NCBI RefSeq assembly: GCF_002802985.1
Contig: NZ_NVPT01000014.1
Location: 1-51,883 of the forward strand
DNA: 51,883 nt
Reading direction: 5' to 3'
From: Geodermatophilus chilensis
GTDB lineage: Bacteria; Actinomycetota; Actinomycetes; Mycobacteriales; Geodermatophilaceae
Positions 25,668 to 34,697 of this stretch are shown here, piece after piece. Numbering within the stretch: position 1 is the first letter of the stretch; each line of letters begins with the position of its first letter. The position numbers and the translations under genes are program-made. The notes under the pieces are model-generated. The model had not been told where the DNA came from. It saw only the letters and a list, made by a program, of their open reading frames with translations, and did no database searches.

Positions 25668-25703
25668 GGAGTTCTCCTCGTCGAGAGCTGCGGGGGAGCC
25701 GGT

Positions 25704-26585
25704 TCAGCCGTTGCGCGGCGAACGGCGGATGAAGTCGTCGGCGATCTCGTCGAAGGTCGCCCAGCGGACGCCCTCGTGGCCGTTGATGTGCTCGATGAGC
25801 CGCTCGAGCATCAGGAGGACCTGCGGCCGCCCCGAGACGTCCGGGTGGATCGTCATCGTGAAGACGGCGTAGTCGTGCTCGCGGTAGACCCAGTCGAACT
25901 GGTCGCGCCACATCTCCTCGAGGTGGCGGGGGTTGACGAACCCGTGGCTGTTCGGGCTGGCCTTGACGAACATCATCGGCGGCAGGTCGTCGAGGTACCA
26001 GTTCGCCGGGATCTCCACCAGCTCGGTCTCCCGGCCCCGCACCAGCGGCTGCATCCAGGTGTCGGCCGGCTGCGAGTAGTCGATCTTGGTCCAGCTGTCG
26101 CCGACGCGGACGTAGTAGGGCTCGAAGTCCCGGTGCATCAGCGAGTGGTCGTACTTGATGCCGTTCTCGAGCAGCAGCTCGTTCGTCACGGGGGAGAACT
26201 CCCACCACGGCGCCACGTACCCGGTCGGGCGCCTGCCGCTGAACTTCTCGGCCAGGTCGATGGTGCGCAGCAGGACGGTCTCCTCCTGCTGGCGGGTCAT
26301 CGCGATCGGGTTCTCGTGCGAGTAGCCGTGGATCCCGAGCTCGTGACCGCCGTCGATGACCATGCGGGTCTGGTCGGGGAAGGTCTCCATCGAGTGGCCG
26401 GGGATGAACCACGTCGTCCGCAGGTCGTTGCGGCGGAAGAGCTCCAGCAGCCGGGGGGTGCCGACCTCGCCGGCGAAGATCCCGCGCGAGATGTCGTCGG
26501 GGGAGTCCTCCCCGCCGTACGAGCCGAGCCAGCCGGCCACGGCGTCGACGTCCACGCCGAACGCCACGAAGATCTCCTTGGGCAT
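25704..26585 (-). CDS. Polysaccharide-deacetylase-fold hydrolase, imidase-like
   Basis: 293 residues. The NodB-type fold is shown by Asp14 (FGVDVDAV), His86 and His90 (HGYSH), the motif [10 protein letters not shown], and IHPDVSGRP near the end. In place of the usual TFDDG of true chitin or peptidoglycan deacetylases it has VDVD. This is the form of the Helicobacter PgdA-like and cyclic-imide-hydrolase branch, which opens small cyclic amides with a zinc site (from memory). There is no signal peptide, so it works in the cytoplasm. Between NCS1 permease and asparaginase genes, cleavage of an imported cyclic imide or ureide is the best reading. Confidence 0.82.
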   Translation of the reverse strand: MPKEIFVAFGVDVDAVAGWLGSYGGEDSPDDISRGIFAGEVGTPRLLELFRRNDLRTTWFIPGHSMETFPDQTRMVIDGGHELGIHGYSHENPIAMTRQQEETVLLRTIDLAEKFSGRRPTGYVAPWWEFSPVTNELLLENGIKYDHSLMHRDFEPYYVRVGDSWTKIDYSQPADTWMQPLVRGRETELVEIPANWYLDDLPPMMFVKASPNSHGFVNPRHLEEMWRDQFDWVYREHDYAVFTMTIHPDVSGRPQVLLMLERLIEHINGHEGVRWATFDEIADDFIRRSPRNG

Positions 26586-26625
26586 GTCCTGTCCTCTCGT
26601 GTGGGGGTGTGGGGGGTGCTGCCGA

Positions 26626-27606
26626 TCAGGGGCGCACGTGGGGGTGCAGCAGCTCCGTGGCGCGGCCGGCGTCGCCGCCGGCGGCCAGCGCGAGGGTGAG
26701 CAGGACCCGTGCCTTGGCGGCGCGCAGGTCGCCGGCGAGGACGGCGCCCGCCGCCGCGAGGTCGGCACCTCCGCCGGCGCCGTAGACGGGGCTGACCGGC
26801 CCGGCGTGGCACCGGGACGTCACGAGGACGAGCAGCCCTGCGGCCAGGACCTGCTCGGTCGCCCGCAGCACGTCCGGGGTGACGTTGCCGGCGCCGAAGG
26901 CGTCCAGGACGAGGCCGCGGGCACCGGCCTGGCGCGCGGCGCGGACGAACGTCCCGTCGGCCCCGAGGTGCAGCGGGACGACGTCGACGCGGGGCAGCGC
27001 TCCGTCGATTGTGTCCAGGTCGAAGGCGGGTCGGCGGCGCGGCGTGGCGAGGAGCCGCACGGTCTCCGGGTCGATGCGACCGAGTTGGCCGCCGTCCGGC
27101 GCGGCGAAGGCGTCGAGCGCCAGTGTGTTGACCTTGGTGACCTGTCGGGCGGACAGCACGCGCCCGGCCATGGCGACGACGACGCCAATGTCCCGGGCGG
27201 CCGGCTCGCTGGCGAGGCGGACGGCGTCGCGCAGGTTGTGGGGTCCGTCGGCGTCGGCCGACTCGGCGTTGCGCTGCGCTCCCGTGACGACGACCGGCAC
27301 CGACCCGTCGTGGACCAGATCCAGGAAGTAGGCCGTCTCCTCCATGGTGTCGGTCCCGTGGGTGACGACGACGCCGTCGGCCTCCTTGCTCGCCCACCGG
27401 ACCCGGTTGGCGAGTTCCCGCACGTCGGGGAGGGTCAACCGGTAGCTGCCGACCCGGAAGACCTCCTCCGCGGCGATCGACACACCCTCGACGGGGACGA
27501 CCGCCCGCAGCACCTCGTCAGCGCTGTCGGCGGCGACCACTCGCCCGTCGGCGGCGCGGCGGGACGCGATGGTCCCGCCCGTGGTCAGGACGCGCACCAG
27601 CGGCAT
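26626..27606 (-). CDS. Type II-like L-asparaginase / amidohydrolase
   Basis: 326 residues; ATG 27606 follows GGAGG. The two catalytic threonine motifs are present: TTGGTIAS (Thr12) and [10 protein letters not shown]. Length matches cytosolic bacterial asparaginases. It has no signal peptide. It may hydrolyse asparagine, or the half-amide made by the imidase-like neighbour. First gene of the operon, transcribed away from the LacI-type regulator and over the operator at 27648. Confidence 0.88.
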   Translation of the reverse strand: MPLVRVLTTGGTIASRRAADGRVVAADSADEVLRAVVPVEGVSIAAEEVFRVGSYRLTLPDVRELANRVRWASKEADGVVVTHGTDTMEETAYFLDLVHDGSVPVVVTGAQRNAESADADGPHNLRDAVRLASEPAARDIGVVVAMAGRVLSARQVTKVNTLALDAFAAPDGGQLGRIDPETVRLLATPRRRPAFDLDTIDGALPRVDVVPLHLGADGTFVRAARQAGARGLVLDAFGAGNVTPDVLRATEQVLAAGLLVLVTSRCHAGPVSPVYGAGGGADLAAAGAVLAGDLRAAKARVLLTLALAAGGDAGRATELLHPHVRP

Positions 27607-27647
27607 GAGGTCGTTCCTCCGGGTGGGGTAGGTGACTGCGCTCACCG

Positions 27648-27661
27648 TGCAATCGATTGCA
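27648..27661. promoter_or_regulatory. LacI-type operator, perfect palindrome
   Basis: TGCAATCGATTGCA is a 14-base perfect palindrome with central CG, the classical LacI/GalR operator shape. It lies between the divergent asparaginase and lacI-type genes. Confidence 0.82.
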
Positions 27662-27670
27662 GGAAAGGTA

Positions 27671-27684
27671 GGAGAACGATTGCA
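27671..27684. promoter_or_regulatory. Second, imperfect operator half-site
   Basis: The right half CGATTGCA is repeated exactly 23 bases downstream of the first operator, while the left half matches in only three of seven positions. Spacing of about two helical turns allows side-by-side binding, and it overlaps the likely lacI-type promoter, consistent with self-control. Confidence 0.6.
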
Positions 27685-27710
27685 GCGAGTCAAGGGGGTC
27701 GTGTAGGAAA

Positions 27711-28766
27711 GTGGTCGTGGACCTCACGCACCCCGAAGGCGGCGAGCGGGTGACCCTGCGCGACGTGGCGGTGCGGGCTGGCGTCCACGTCTCCACCGCG
27801 TCACGCGTGCTGCGCCGCCGGGACCGGGGTACCGAGTCGCGGGGACGGCTGTCGGACACCGCTGAGCGGGTCCGGCGCATCGCCGACGAGCTGGGCTACC
27901 GGCCCGACCCGTACGCCGCGAGCCTGAGGACACAGCGCACCGACACCTTCGGGGTGCTGGTCCCGGCGCTGACCGACCTCGTGCTCGCCACCATCTACGA
28001 CGCCATCGAGGAGACGGCCAAGGAACGCGGCTACGACACGTTCGTGGCCAACACCCGGGACGACCTGGAGGAGCAGCGCAGGCGGGTCGACCTGCTGCTG
28101 GACCGCAGGGTCGACGGGTTGATCCTGGGCGACGCGCGCCTGGACAGCACTTTCGTCGACGAGCTGGCCGCCCGCGACGTCCCGTTCGTCCTGACCAGCC
28201 GTCGACACGGAGCCCACCCCTCGGTGACCTGCGATGACGAGCTGGGGGGACGCCTCGCCGCACAGCACCTGCTCGCCCTCGGGCACCGGCGGGTGGCGGT
28301 CGTGGCGGGCGAGCCCTACGCCAGCACCGGCCAGGACCGGACCCGCGGGTTCCTCGATGTGTGCCGCGAGAGCGGGGTGCGGGTGCCGGCCTCGCGGGTC
28401 CTGCACAGCCGCTTCGACGTCGCGGGCGGTCGCGCCGCCGCCGAGCGCCTGCTCGCCGTGCGCACGCCACCGACGGCCGTCTTCGCGGTCAACGACTTCG
28501 CCGCCATCGGCGTCATGGGCGCGCTGCGCGACTACGGCATGCGCGTGGGGGAGGACGTGGCGGTGGTCGGCTACAACGACGTGCCGATCGCGCGCGAACT
28601 CCCCGTGCCACTGAGCACCGTGCGCAGCCCGCTGCGGGAGATGGGGGAGCAGGCCGTCGCTGCGCTCTGCGCCCGCCTGGACGGGCAGGACATCGGTGTG
28701 GTCCGGCTGGCACCCGAGATGATCCGGCGGGCCTCCAGCGTCCCGGTTCGACGGGACCAGGGGTAG
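27711..28766 (+). CDS. LacI-family transcriptional regulator
   Basis: 351 residues from GTG 27711 (GTG 27717 also possible). TLRDVAVRAGVHVSTASRVL at about 15-34 is the LacI helix-turn-helix, followed by a hinge (RRIADELGYRPDPYAASL) and a periplasmic-binding-protein-like sensor domain with the usual VVGYNDVPIA and STVRSPL segments. It probably represses the divergent asparaginase / imidase / permease operon by binding the TGCAATCGATTGCA site. The inducer is unknown. Confidence 0.92.
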   Translation: MVVDLTHPEGGERVTLRDVAVRAGVHVSTASRVLRRRDRGTESRGRLSDTAERVRRIADELGYRPDPYAASLRTQRTDTFGVLVPALTDLVLATIYDAIEETAKERGYDTFVANTRDDLEEQRRRVDLLLDRRVDGLILGDARLDSTFVDELAARDVPFVLTSRRHGAHPSVTCDDELGGRLAAQHLLALGHRRVAVVAGEPYASTGQDRTRGFLDVCRESGVRVPASRVLHSRFDVAGGRAAAERLLAVRTPPTAVFAVNDFAAIGVMGALRDYGMRVGEDVAVVGYNDVPIARELPVPLSTVRSPLREMGEQAVAALCARLDGQDIGVVRLAPEMIRRASSVPVRRDQG

Positions 28767-28838
28767 GTCGACCAACGGGACGGTGACCGACCGCCCGTGG
28801 ACCTGCGTGAGAGCCGGGCCTCGACCAAGCTCGGGAGC

Positions 28839-29969
28839 ATGACCGACACCTCCGGACCGCCGTTCCGCGCCGACCACGTCGGCAGCCTCCTGCGACCGCA
28901 GGACCTGCTCGAGGCCCGGGCCCGCTTCGCCGCCGGGGAGATCGACGACGCCGAGCTGCGCGGCGTCGAGGACGCGGCGATCGCCGACGTCGTCCGGCTG
29001 CAGGGGGACGTCGGCCTGCGCACCGCCACCGACGGCGAGTTCCGCCGCGCCTCGTGGCACATGGACTTCATCTACGCCATCGACGGCATCAGCAAGGTCA
29101 CCGGCGAGGACATCGTCGTCCACTTCAGGAACGCCAACGGCACCATCGACTTCACGCCGGCCGGGCTGCACGTCGACGGGCCGCTGTCGATCGACGAGCC
29201 GATCTTCGGCGCCGACTTCGCGTACTTGCAGGGGCAGGTCTCCGAGCGGCAGACGGCCAAGCTCACGATCCCCTCGCCGTCGATGGTCCACTACCGCGGC
29301 GGCGCCGCGGCGATCGACCCGGCCGTCTACCCCGACGAGGACGCCTTCTGGGACGCGCTGTCGGCGGCCTACGCCCGGCAGGTGCGGGGCATCGCCGCGC
29401 AGGGCTGCACCTACCTGCAGCTGGACGACACCAGCCTGGCCTACCTCAACGACCCCGCGCAGCGCGCCGAGCTGGCCGCGCAGGGCCGCGACGCCGAGCA
29501 CCAGCACGAGCGCTACATCCGGCAGATCAACGCCGCGCTGGCCGGCCGGCCGGAGGGGCTGACGGTCACCACGCACATGTGCCGCGGCAACTTCCGCTCC
29601 TCGTGGGTGGCCGAGGGCGGCTACGACTTCGTCGCCGAGGCGCTGTTCGGCGGGCTGGAGGTCGACGGCTTCTTCCTCGAGTACGACGACGCCCGCTCCG
29701 GCGGGTTCGAGCCGCTGCGCTTCGTGCCGCCGGGCAAGCGCGTCGTCCTGGGGCTGGTCACCACCAAGCGCCCGGAGCTGGAGCGCAAGGACGATCTCAA
29801 GCGGCGCATCGACGAGGCCGCGCGGTACGTGCCGCTCGAGCAGCTGGCGCTCTCCCCGCAGTGCGGGTTCTCCTCGACCGTGGAGGGCAACGCCCTGACC
29901 CGGGACGAGCAGATCGCCAAGCTCGCGCTCGTCGTCGAGACCGCCCAGGAGGTCTGGGGGGACGCCTGA
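28839..29969 (+). CDS. MetE C-terminal-like methyltransferase (cobalamin-independent family)
   Basis: 376 residues from ATG 28839. It matches the stand-alone C-terminal half of MetE: FRADHVGSLLRP at the start, YLQLDDTSLAYL, and zinc-ligand candidates His246 and Cys248 (THMCRGN) and Cys342 (SPQCGFSS). Enzymes of this type transfer a methyl group to a thiol or related acceptor. The tetrahydrofolate-binding N-terminal half of full MetE is absent, so the methyl donor is uncertain. It follows the lacI-type gene after 72 bases on the same strand. Confidence 0.87.
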   Translation: MTDTSGPPFRADHVGSLLRPQDLLEARARFAAGEIDDAELRGVEDAAIADVVRLQGDVGLRTATDGEFRRASWHMDFIYAIDGISKVTGEDIVVHFRNANGTIDFTPAGLHVDGPLSIDEPIFGADFAYLQGQVSERQTAKLTIPSPSMVHYRGGAAAIDPAVYPDEDAFWDALSAAYARQVRGIAAQGCTYLQLDDTSLAYLNDPAQRAELAAQGRDAEHQHERYIRQINAALAGRPEGLTVTTHMCRGNFRSSWVAEGGYDFVAEALFGGLEVDGFFLEYDDARSGGFEPLRFVPPGKRVVLGLVTTKRPELERKDDLKRRIDEAARYVPLEQLALSPQCGFSSTVEGNALTRDEQIAKLALVVETAQEVWGDA

Positions 29970-29989
29970 GCCGGTCACGACCCGGCCGC

Positions 29990-30016
29990 GGGGCTCCTCT
30001 TGGTGGGCCGAGCCCC
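29990..30016 (+). terminator. Possible weak terminator
   Basis: GGGGCTC and GAGCCCC form a 7-bp stem with a 13-base loop, 20 bases after the methyltransferase stop and before the cstA leader. Confidence 0.4.
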
Positions 30017-30089
30017 GACCTTGGGATGCTCCCTGCGTCCAGACGGCAGCGTCGTCCGGGCGCTGTCTGCGCACGCAGGGAGGGATGAC

Positions 30090-32327
30090 GTGTCCACCAC
30101 CGTCAGCAGGCCCGACACCGACGGCGGAGCCCCGGGAGGGGGCGGCCGCCGTCGTCCGTCACCGAAGAGCGTCCTCGTCTGGACGGCGGTGGCAGCCGTC
30201 GGCGCCGTCGCCTGGACGGTGCTCGCCCTGTCCCGCGGTGAGTCGGTCTCGGCGCTGTGGATCCTCTTCGCCGCGCTGGCCTCCTACGCCATCGCCTACC
30301 GCTTCTACGCCCGGTTCATCGCCTACCGGGCCCTGGGCGTCGACGACCGGCGGGCCACCCCGGCGGAGCGGCTGCAGAACGGCCGCGACTTCGACGTCAC
30401 CGACCGGCGCGTGCTCTTCGGGCACCACTTCGCCGCGATCGCCGGCGCCGGTCCGCTGGTCGGGCCGGTGCTCGCCGCGCAGATGGGCTACCTGCCCGGC
30501 ACCATCTGGATCATCGTCGGCGTGATCTTCGCCGGTGCGGTGCAGGACATGACCGTCATGTTCTTCTCGATGCGGCGCAACGGGAAGAGCCTCGGCCAGA
30601 TGGTCCGCGAGGAGATCGGGATCGTCGGCGGCATCGCGGCGCTCATCGCCGTCTTCGCCATCATGATCATCATCCTGGCCGTGCTCGCGCTGATCGTGGT
30701 GAACGCGCTCGCCGAGTCCCCGTGGGGCGTGTTCTCCATCGCCCTCACCATCCCGATCGCCCTGTTCATGGGCGTCTACCTGCGGACGCTCCGCCCCGGC
30801 CGCGTGCTGGAGGCCACCGCGATCGGCGTCGTCCTGCTGCTGGCGGCGGTCATCGGCGGCGGCCTGATCGACGACACCGGGCTCGGCGACGCGCTGACGC
30901 TGTCGAAGGAGTGGCTGGTCCTCGCCCTGGTCGTCTACGGGTTCGTCGCCTCGGTGCTGCCGGTGTGGCTGCTGCTCACGCCGCGCGACTACCTGTCGAC
31001 GTTCATGAAGATCGGCGTCATCGTCCTGCTCGCCATCGGCCTGCTCCTCGCCCGGCCGGTGCTGCAGGCCGACGCGGTCACCGATTTCGCCCGGGAGGGC
31101 ACCGGCCCGGTCTTCGCCGGCTCGCTGTTCCCGTTCGTCTTCATCACCATCGCCTGCGGCGCGCTGTCGGGCTTCCACGCCCTGATCTCCTCCGGGACGA
31201 CACCGAAGATGGTGGCCAAGGAGAGCCAGGTCCGCCTCATCGGCTACGGCGGCATGCTGATGGAGTCCTTCGTCGCCATCAGCGCGCTCATCGCCGCCGT
31301 GGTCATCGACCAGGGGCTCTACTACGCGATGAACAGCCCGGCCGGGGCCACCGGCGGCACCGTGGAGAGCGCGGCCGCCTACGTGAACGGACTGGGATTC
31401 GACACCACGGCGCAGGACCTGGCGGCAGCCTCCGCGCCGGTCCAGGAACCCAGCCTGGTCTCGCGCACCGGCGGCGCGCCGACCCTGGCCGTCGGCATCG
31501 CCAACATCCTGTCCCAGGCGTTCGGCGCCGGGATGGCGGCCTTCTGGTACCACTTCGCGATCATGTTCGAGGCGCTGTTCATCCTCACCGCCGTCGACGC
31601 CGGCACCCGCGTGGGCCGGTTCATGCTGCAGGACACGATCGGCAACGTCTGGAAGCGCTTCGGTGACCTGTTGTGGCGGCCGGGCAACATCATGGCCAGC
31701 GCCGCGGTGGTCGGGCTGTGGGGCTACATCCTCTACGTCGGGGTCACCGACCCCCTGGGCGGCGTGAACCAGCTCTTCCCGCTGTTCGGCATCGCCAACC
31801 AGCTGCTGGCCGCCATCGCCCTGACCCTGGTCACGGTGCTGCTGATCAAGCACGGCAAGGCCAAGTACGCCTGGGTGACGGGGATCCCGCTGGCCTGGGA
31901 CCTGATCGTCACGATGACGGCGAGCTGGCAGAAGGTGTTCTCGGCCGACCCGAGAGTCGGCTACTTCGCGCAGCGGCAGCGGTACGCCGACGCCGAGGCG
32001 GCAGGGGAACTCCTGGCGCCGGCGCAGAACGCCGACCAGATGGACCGGATCATCGACAACTCGACGCTGAACGGCGTGCTCCAGGCCGTCTTCGCGGTGC
32101 TCGTGCTCGTCGTGCTCGTCAACGCGGTGGTCGTGATCGCCCGCGCGCTGCGGGCCGGCGGGCCGGTGCCGACCACCGAGGAGCCGGCGGTGCCGTCGTC
32201 GATCGTCGAGCCGTCCGGGCTGTTCGCCACCGCCGAGGAGAAGCGGGCCATGGCCGAGCAGGAGCGGCTGGTCGGCGCGGGCGCGCGGGGCCACGGCACC
32301 TTCACGGAGGAGGGTCCGTCACGGTGA
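30090..32327 (+). CDS. cstA: Carbon starvation protein CstA family, pyruvate/peptide transporter
   Basis: 745 residues from GTG 30090; GGGAGGG lies 6 bases upstream, and the longer frame adds an uncharged leader without support. After a cytoplasmic Pro/Gly/Arg-rich N-terminus it has about 16 membrane helices. The family's conserved segments are all present: GRDFDVTDRRVLFGHHFAAI, AGAGPLVGPVLAAQMGYLPG, ALSGFHALISSGTTPKM and PLGGVNQLFPLFGIANQLLA. CstA-type carriers take up pyruvate or peptides. The C-terminal 90 residues are a cytoplasmic tail. The stop overlaps the small ybdD-like gene, its normal companion. Confidence 0.94.
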   Translation: MSTTVSRPDTDGGAPGGGGRRRPSPKSVLVWTAVAAVGAVAWTVLALSRGESVSALWILFAALASYAIAYRFYARFIAYRALGVDDRRATPAERLQNGRDFDVTDRRVLFGHHFAAIAGAGPLVGPVLAAQMGYLPGTIWIIVGVIFAGAVQDMTVMFFSMRRNGKSLGQMVREEIGIVGGIAALIAVFAIMIIILAVLALIVVNALAESPWGVFSIALTIPIALFMGVYLRTLRPGRVLEATAIGVVLLLAAVIGGGLIDDTGLGDALTLSKEWLVLALVVYGFVASVLPVWLLLTPRDYLSTFMKIGVIVLLAIGLLLARPVLQADAVTDFAREGTGPVFAGSLFPFVFITIACGALSGFHALISSGTTPKMVAKESQVRLIGYGGMLMESFVAISALIAAVVIDQGLYYAMNSPAGATGGTVESAAAYVNGLGFDTTAQDLAAASAPVQEPSLVSRTGGAPTLAVGIANILSQAFGAGMAAFWYHFAIMFEALFILTAVDAGTRVGRFMLQDTIGNVWKRFGDLLWRPGNIMASAAVVGLWGYILYVGVTDPLGGVNQLFPLFGIANQLLAAIALTLVTVLLIKHGKAKYAWVTGIPLAWDLIVTMTASWQKVFSADPRVGYFAQRQRYADAEAAGELLAPAQNADQMDRIIDNSTLNGVLQAVFAVLVLVVLVNAVVVIARALRAGGPVPTTEEPAVPSSIVEPSGLFATAEEKRAMAEQERLVGAGARGHGTFTEEGPSR

Positions 32328-32536
32328 GCGGGGGGATGGCTCCCGCCGTCAGGTCGGCCGCCGGCCGCGCCTGGCGCGGGGTGCGCTGGTACCTGCGCGA
32401 GTGCAGCGGCGAGGCCCGCTGGGACGACTACCTGCGGCACTGTGCCGAGCACGGGCACGAGCCGATGAGCCGGCGGGAGTTCGAGCGGCGCCGCGCCGAC
32501 GAGGCGGAGCGCAACCCGGTCAGCCGCTGCTGCTAG
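32324..32536 (+). CDS. YbdD/YjiX-family small protein (CstA companion)
   Basis: 70 residues from GTG 32324, overlapping cstA's stop (GTGA). WRGVRWYLRECSGEARWDDY and MSRREFERRR followed by NPVSRCC are the DUF466 signature. Its E. coli homologues are needed with CstA or BtsT for pyruvate uptake. Cytoplasmic; no membrane helix. Confidence 0.93.
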   Translation: MSGGMAPAVRSAAGRAWRGVRWYLRECSGEARWDDYLRHCAEHGHEPMSRREFERRRADEAERNPVSRCC

Positions 32537-32548
32537 GCCGACCGACGA

Positions 32549-32586
32549 CCGCGGCCCCGGTCCCCGCACGGGGACCGGGGCCGCGG
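32549..32586 (+). terminator. 17-bp perfect hairpin after cstA-ybdD
   Basis: CCGCGGCCCCGGTCCCC and its exact complement surround the loop GCAC, 13 bases after the stop. There is no T tract. Confidence 0.85.
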
Positions 32587-32729
32587 CGTGTGCGGGTCGC
32601 CCGGCTCGCCCGTCACGGGAGACCCGCGGCGTCACACCCGTGTGCGGGGACGTCCACCCGGCGCCCACGGCTGCCGAGATCGAGGGCACGTTGCCATGGC
32701 CCCGCAGGCCCGTCCGAGAGGTGGCACCC

Positions 32730-33071
32730 GTGTCCGTGCCGTCGTCGTCCCCCTGGCGCAGCCGCCGCACCGAGCTGTGCACCGGCATGTCCCTGCTCGC
32801 CAGCGCGGCGGCCGACCTGGGGGTCGGCGCCCGACCCGAGGTCCGCGTGCTGTGGGACGGCCGGCTCTGGCTCGACGAGCTCGGGACGGCGGTGACCGCG
32901 GTCGAGGTCTACCAGGCCGCCCGCGGTCTGGTCGCCGCCCAGCTCGACGCCATCGCCGACGTCTCGCGCCGGCCGGTGGAGGACCACGCGCTCGCCTGGC
33001 TGGTGACCCTGCAGACCAACGAGGTCATGGTCGGCCTCGAGGACCTCGACCTGGAGGGCGACGCGGCCTGA
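32730..33071 (+). CDS. Conserved-looking hypothetical protein
   Basis: 113 residues if read from GTG 32730, for which GAGAGG upstream gives good spacing; GTG 32721 or 32640 would lengthen it. It shows no signal peptide or membrane helix. The sequence is regular and helical (TAVEVYQAARGLVAAQLDAI) with Glu/Asp-rich ends and G/C third positions, so it is probably real. I do not recognise a family. It ends directly at hairpin repeat B, facing the glycosyltransferase-like gene. Confidence 0.6.
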   Translation: MSVPSSSPWRSRRTELCTGMSLLASAAADLGVGARPEVRVLWDGRLWLDELGTAVTAVEVYQAARGLVAAQLDAIADVSRRPVEDHALAWLVTLQTNEVMVGLEDLDLEGDAA

Positions 33072-33156
33072 GAAAGGACCCCGTCCTCCCCACCCTTCGC
33101 AGGCTCAGGGCGGGCCCCGGGACGGGGCCGGCGGCGGGATCCTGCAGGGGGCCGGG
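33072..33156. repeat. Stop-codon hairpin repeat, copy B (diverged)
   Basis: Begins right after the TGA at 33069-33071 with GAAAGGACC and shares CCCACCCTTCGCAGGCTC and the closing CCTGCAGGGGG with the other copies, but carries an extra GC-rich insert in the middle. Lies between convergent genes. Confidence 0.6.
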
Positions 33157-33173
33157 GACGCGGCCGACGTGGC

Positions 33174-34697
33174 TCAGCGGGCCGCCGGCGCGGCCTCGGG
33201 CCGGGGCTCCTCCGCGGGGTCCTGCCCGCCCCGCCGGCGTCGCAGCGAGACCCCGCGCAGCGCCAGCGCGGCGGCCGGGGGCAGCACGGCCAGCGTCGGC
33301 AGCACGTAGCGGAAGTCGAACGAGGCGGTCGCCGCGGGACCGGCCATCAGGGTGAGCCCGACCAGCGCCAGGAGCGCCGGGTCCAGCCGGTCCCGCCAGT
33401 CCCGCCGGCGCAGGAACAGCGCGCCCAGGCCCACGACCATGCACACGCCCAGCAGCGGGCCAGGGGTGTAGAAGTAGCGCTGGTACGAGCGCAGGTTCCC
33501 GACCATCTCCTCGTCGTAACCGTACGGCCCGGGAGCGAGCACCGGCGTGCACTCGTACTGCTCCACCCGATCCGGGTAGGGGAACGCCCACCACGTCGGG
33601 CAGGTGTCCTGGGGGCCGGAGACCCGGCCGGGCTCGACGTAGTGCACGGTCTCCGAGAGCAGCTGGCGCAGGTAGTCCCACGGCTGCCCCTTGATGGCGA
33701 TGGTGGCGAACTCGGCGAGGTCCTCCTCCGACCACACCGGTTCGCCGTCCACCACGGCGTTGGCCGGGCTGTCGGCGAACCAGACGAACTGGTCGCCGGG
33801 GCGGCGCTCCTCCGGCGGCAGCGTCGGGCACAGGGGCTGGAGCCGTTCGGGCATGTCCACCTCCTCGCACTGCACGAAGGTGGCGACCCGGCCGTAGAGG
33901 AAGTGCCCGGTGTAGTCGGTGATCGCGACCGAGCCGTGCACGCTGCCGAACCAGGCGGCGTAGGGCACCAGCACCGCGGCGACGCCACCGAGGAACGCGA
34001 GGACCGCCGGCCAGCGCAGCGTGCGGACCAGCAGTCGGACGACGAGGTAGACGAAGACGACGCCGATGAGGAAGAGCCCCACGGTGCGGGTGAGGGTCAG
34101 CAGGCCCAGGACGACGCCGGCCCCCGCCACCAGCAGCGGTCCCGGGCGCTCGCGGACGAGCAGGAGCACCAGCGCGAGCGCCATGAGGAACACGAAGAGC
34201 GTCTCGGCCAGGATGAAGTGCTCGATGTTCAGCAGGTAGGCGTCGAACCCCAGCGGCAGGACGGCGAGCACGCTCAGCCAGCGGGCCACGCCGCGGCGCT
34301 GCAGCAGCACGTACAGCAGCACCATGACGGTCAGGCCGAGCACGTGCTGGACGATCGCCACCTCGCGGAAGGTGGTGACCGGGTTGAGCAGGGCCAGGAA
34401 CGCCGAATAGCCCCAGGGCCGGTCGACGGCGGGCTCGACCCACGCGGCCCGGTCGACGTAGGTGCCCGAGTCGGGGAACCACAGCGCCGTCGAGTACGCC
34501 GCGGTCACGTAGCCGCGCGCGACCGCGGCGAGGACCAGCGCGACGAGGAAGACGGCGTGCCGGCGGGCCAGCCGCAGCGTGCCGGCGGCCAGGCCCGGGC
34601 GGGCCGCGTCGGAGGCCCCGGACGCGGACGCGCCCGCCGCCGGCGCGGGGTCCTCGGGGAACTCCGGCCGGCGACGGGCGCCTGGTACCTGCGTCAC
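33174..34697 (-). CDS. Multi-helix membrane protein, glycosyltransferase (GT-C) type
   Basis: 507 residues from GTG 34697, overlapping the flavoprotein's TGA (GTGA). About ten helices follow a 45-residue Pro/Ala-rich cytoplasmic start. An extracytoplasmic loop after helix 1 has WFPDSGTYVDRA, the Asp-bearing first loop usual in GT-C enzymes that use lipid-linked sugars. A large loop near residues 255-400 is rich in Trp, Cys and Pro. The tail is basic and cytoplasmic. Coupled to a UDP-galactopyranose-mutase-like enzyme, it could move that sugar onto a cell-wall acceptor. The precise family is unknown to me. Confidence 0.75.
   Translation of the reverse strand: MTQVPGARRRPEFPEDPAPAAGASASGASDAARPGLAAGTLRLARRHAVFLVALVLAAVARGYVTAAYSTALWFPDSGTYVDRAAWVEPAVDRPWGYSAFLALLNPVTTFREVAIVQHVLGLTVMVLLYVLLQRRGVARWLSVLAVLPLGFDAYLLNIEHFILAETLFVFLMALALVLLLVRERPGPLLVAGAGVVLGLLTLTRTVGLFLIGVVFVYLVVRLLVRTLRWPAVLAFLGGVAAVLVPYAAWFGSVHGSVAITDYTGHFLYGRVATFVQCEEVDMPERLQPLCPTLPPEERRPGDQFVWFADSPANAVVDGEPVWSEEDLAEFATIAIKGQPWDYLRQLLSETVHYVEPGRVSGPQDTCPTWWAFPYPDRVEQYECTPVLAPGPYGYDEEMVGNLRSYQRYFYTPGPLLGVCMVVGLGALFLRRRDWRDRLDPALLALVGLTLMAGPAATASFDFRYVLPTLAVLPPAAALALRGVSLRRRRGGQDPAEEPRPEAAPAAR

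Noticed and set aside
25704-26585. Cell-wall peptidoglycan deacetylase
   Set aside because: No signal peptide or membrane anchor, the TFDDG motif is replaced by VDVD, and neighbours are a permease and an amidase.
26626-27606. Glutamyl-tRNA amidotransferase GatD reading of the asparaginase
   Set aside because: GatD carries a distinctive extra N-terminal domain and is archaeal; this protein starts right at the catalytic TTGGTIAS.
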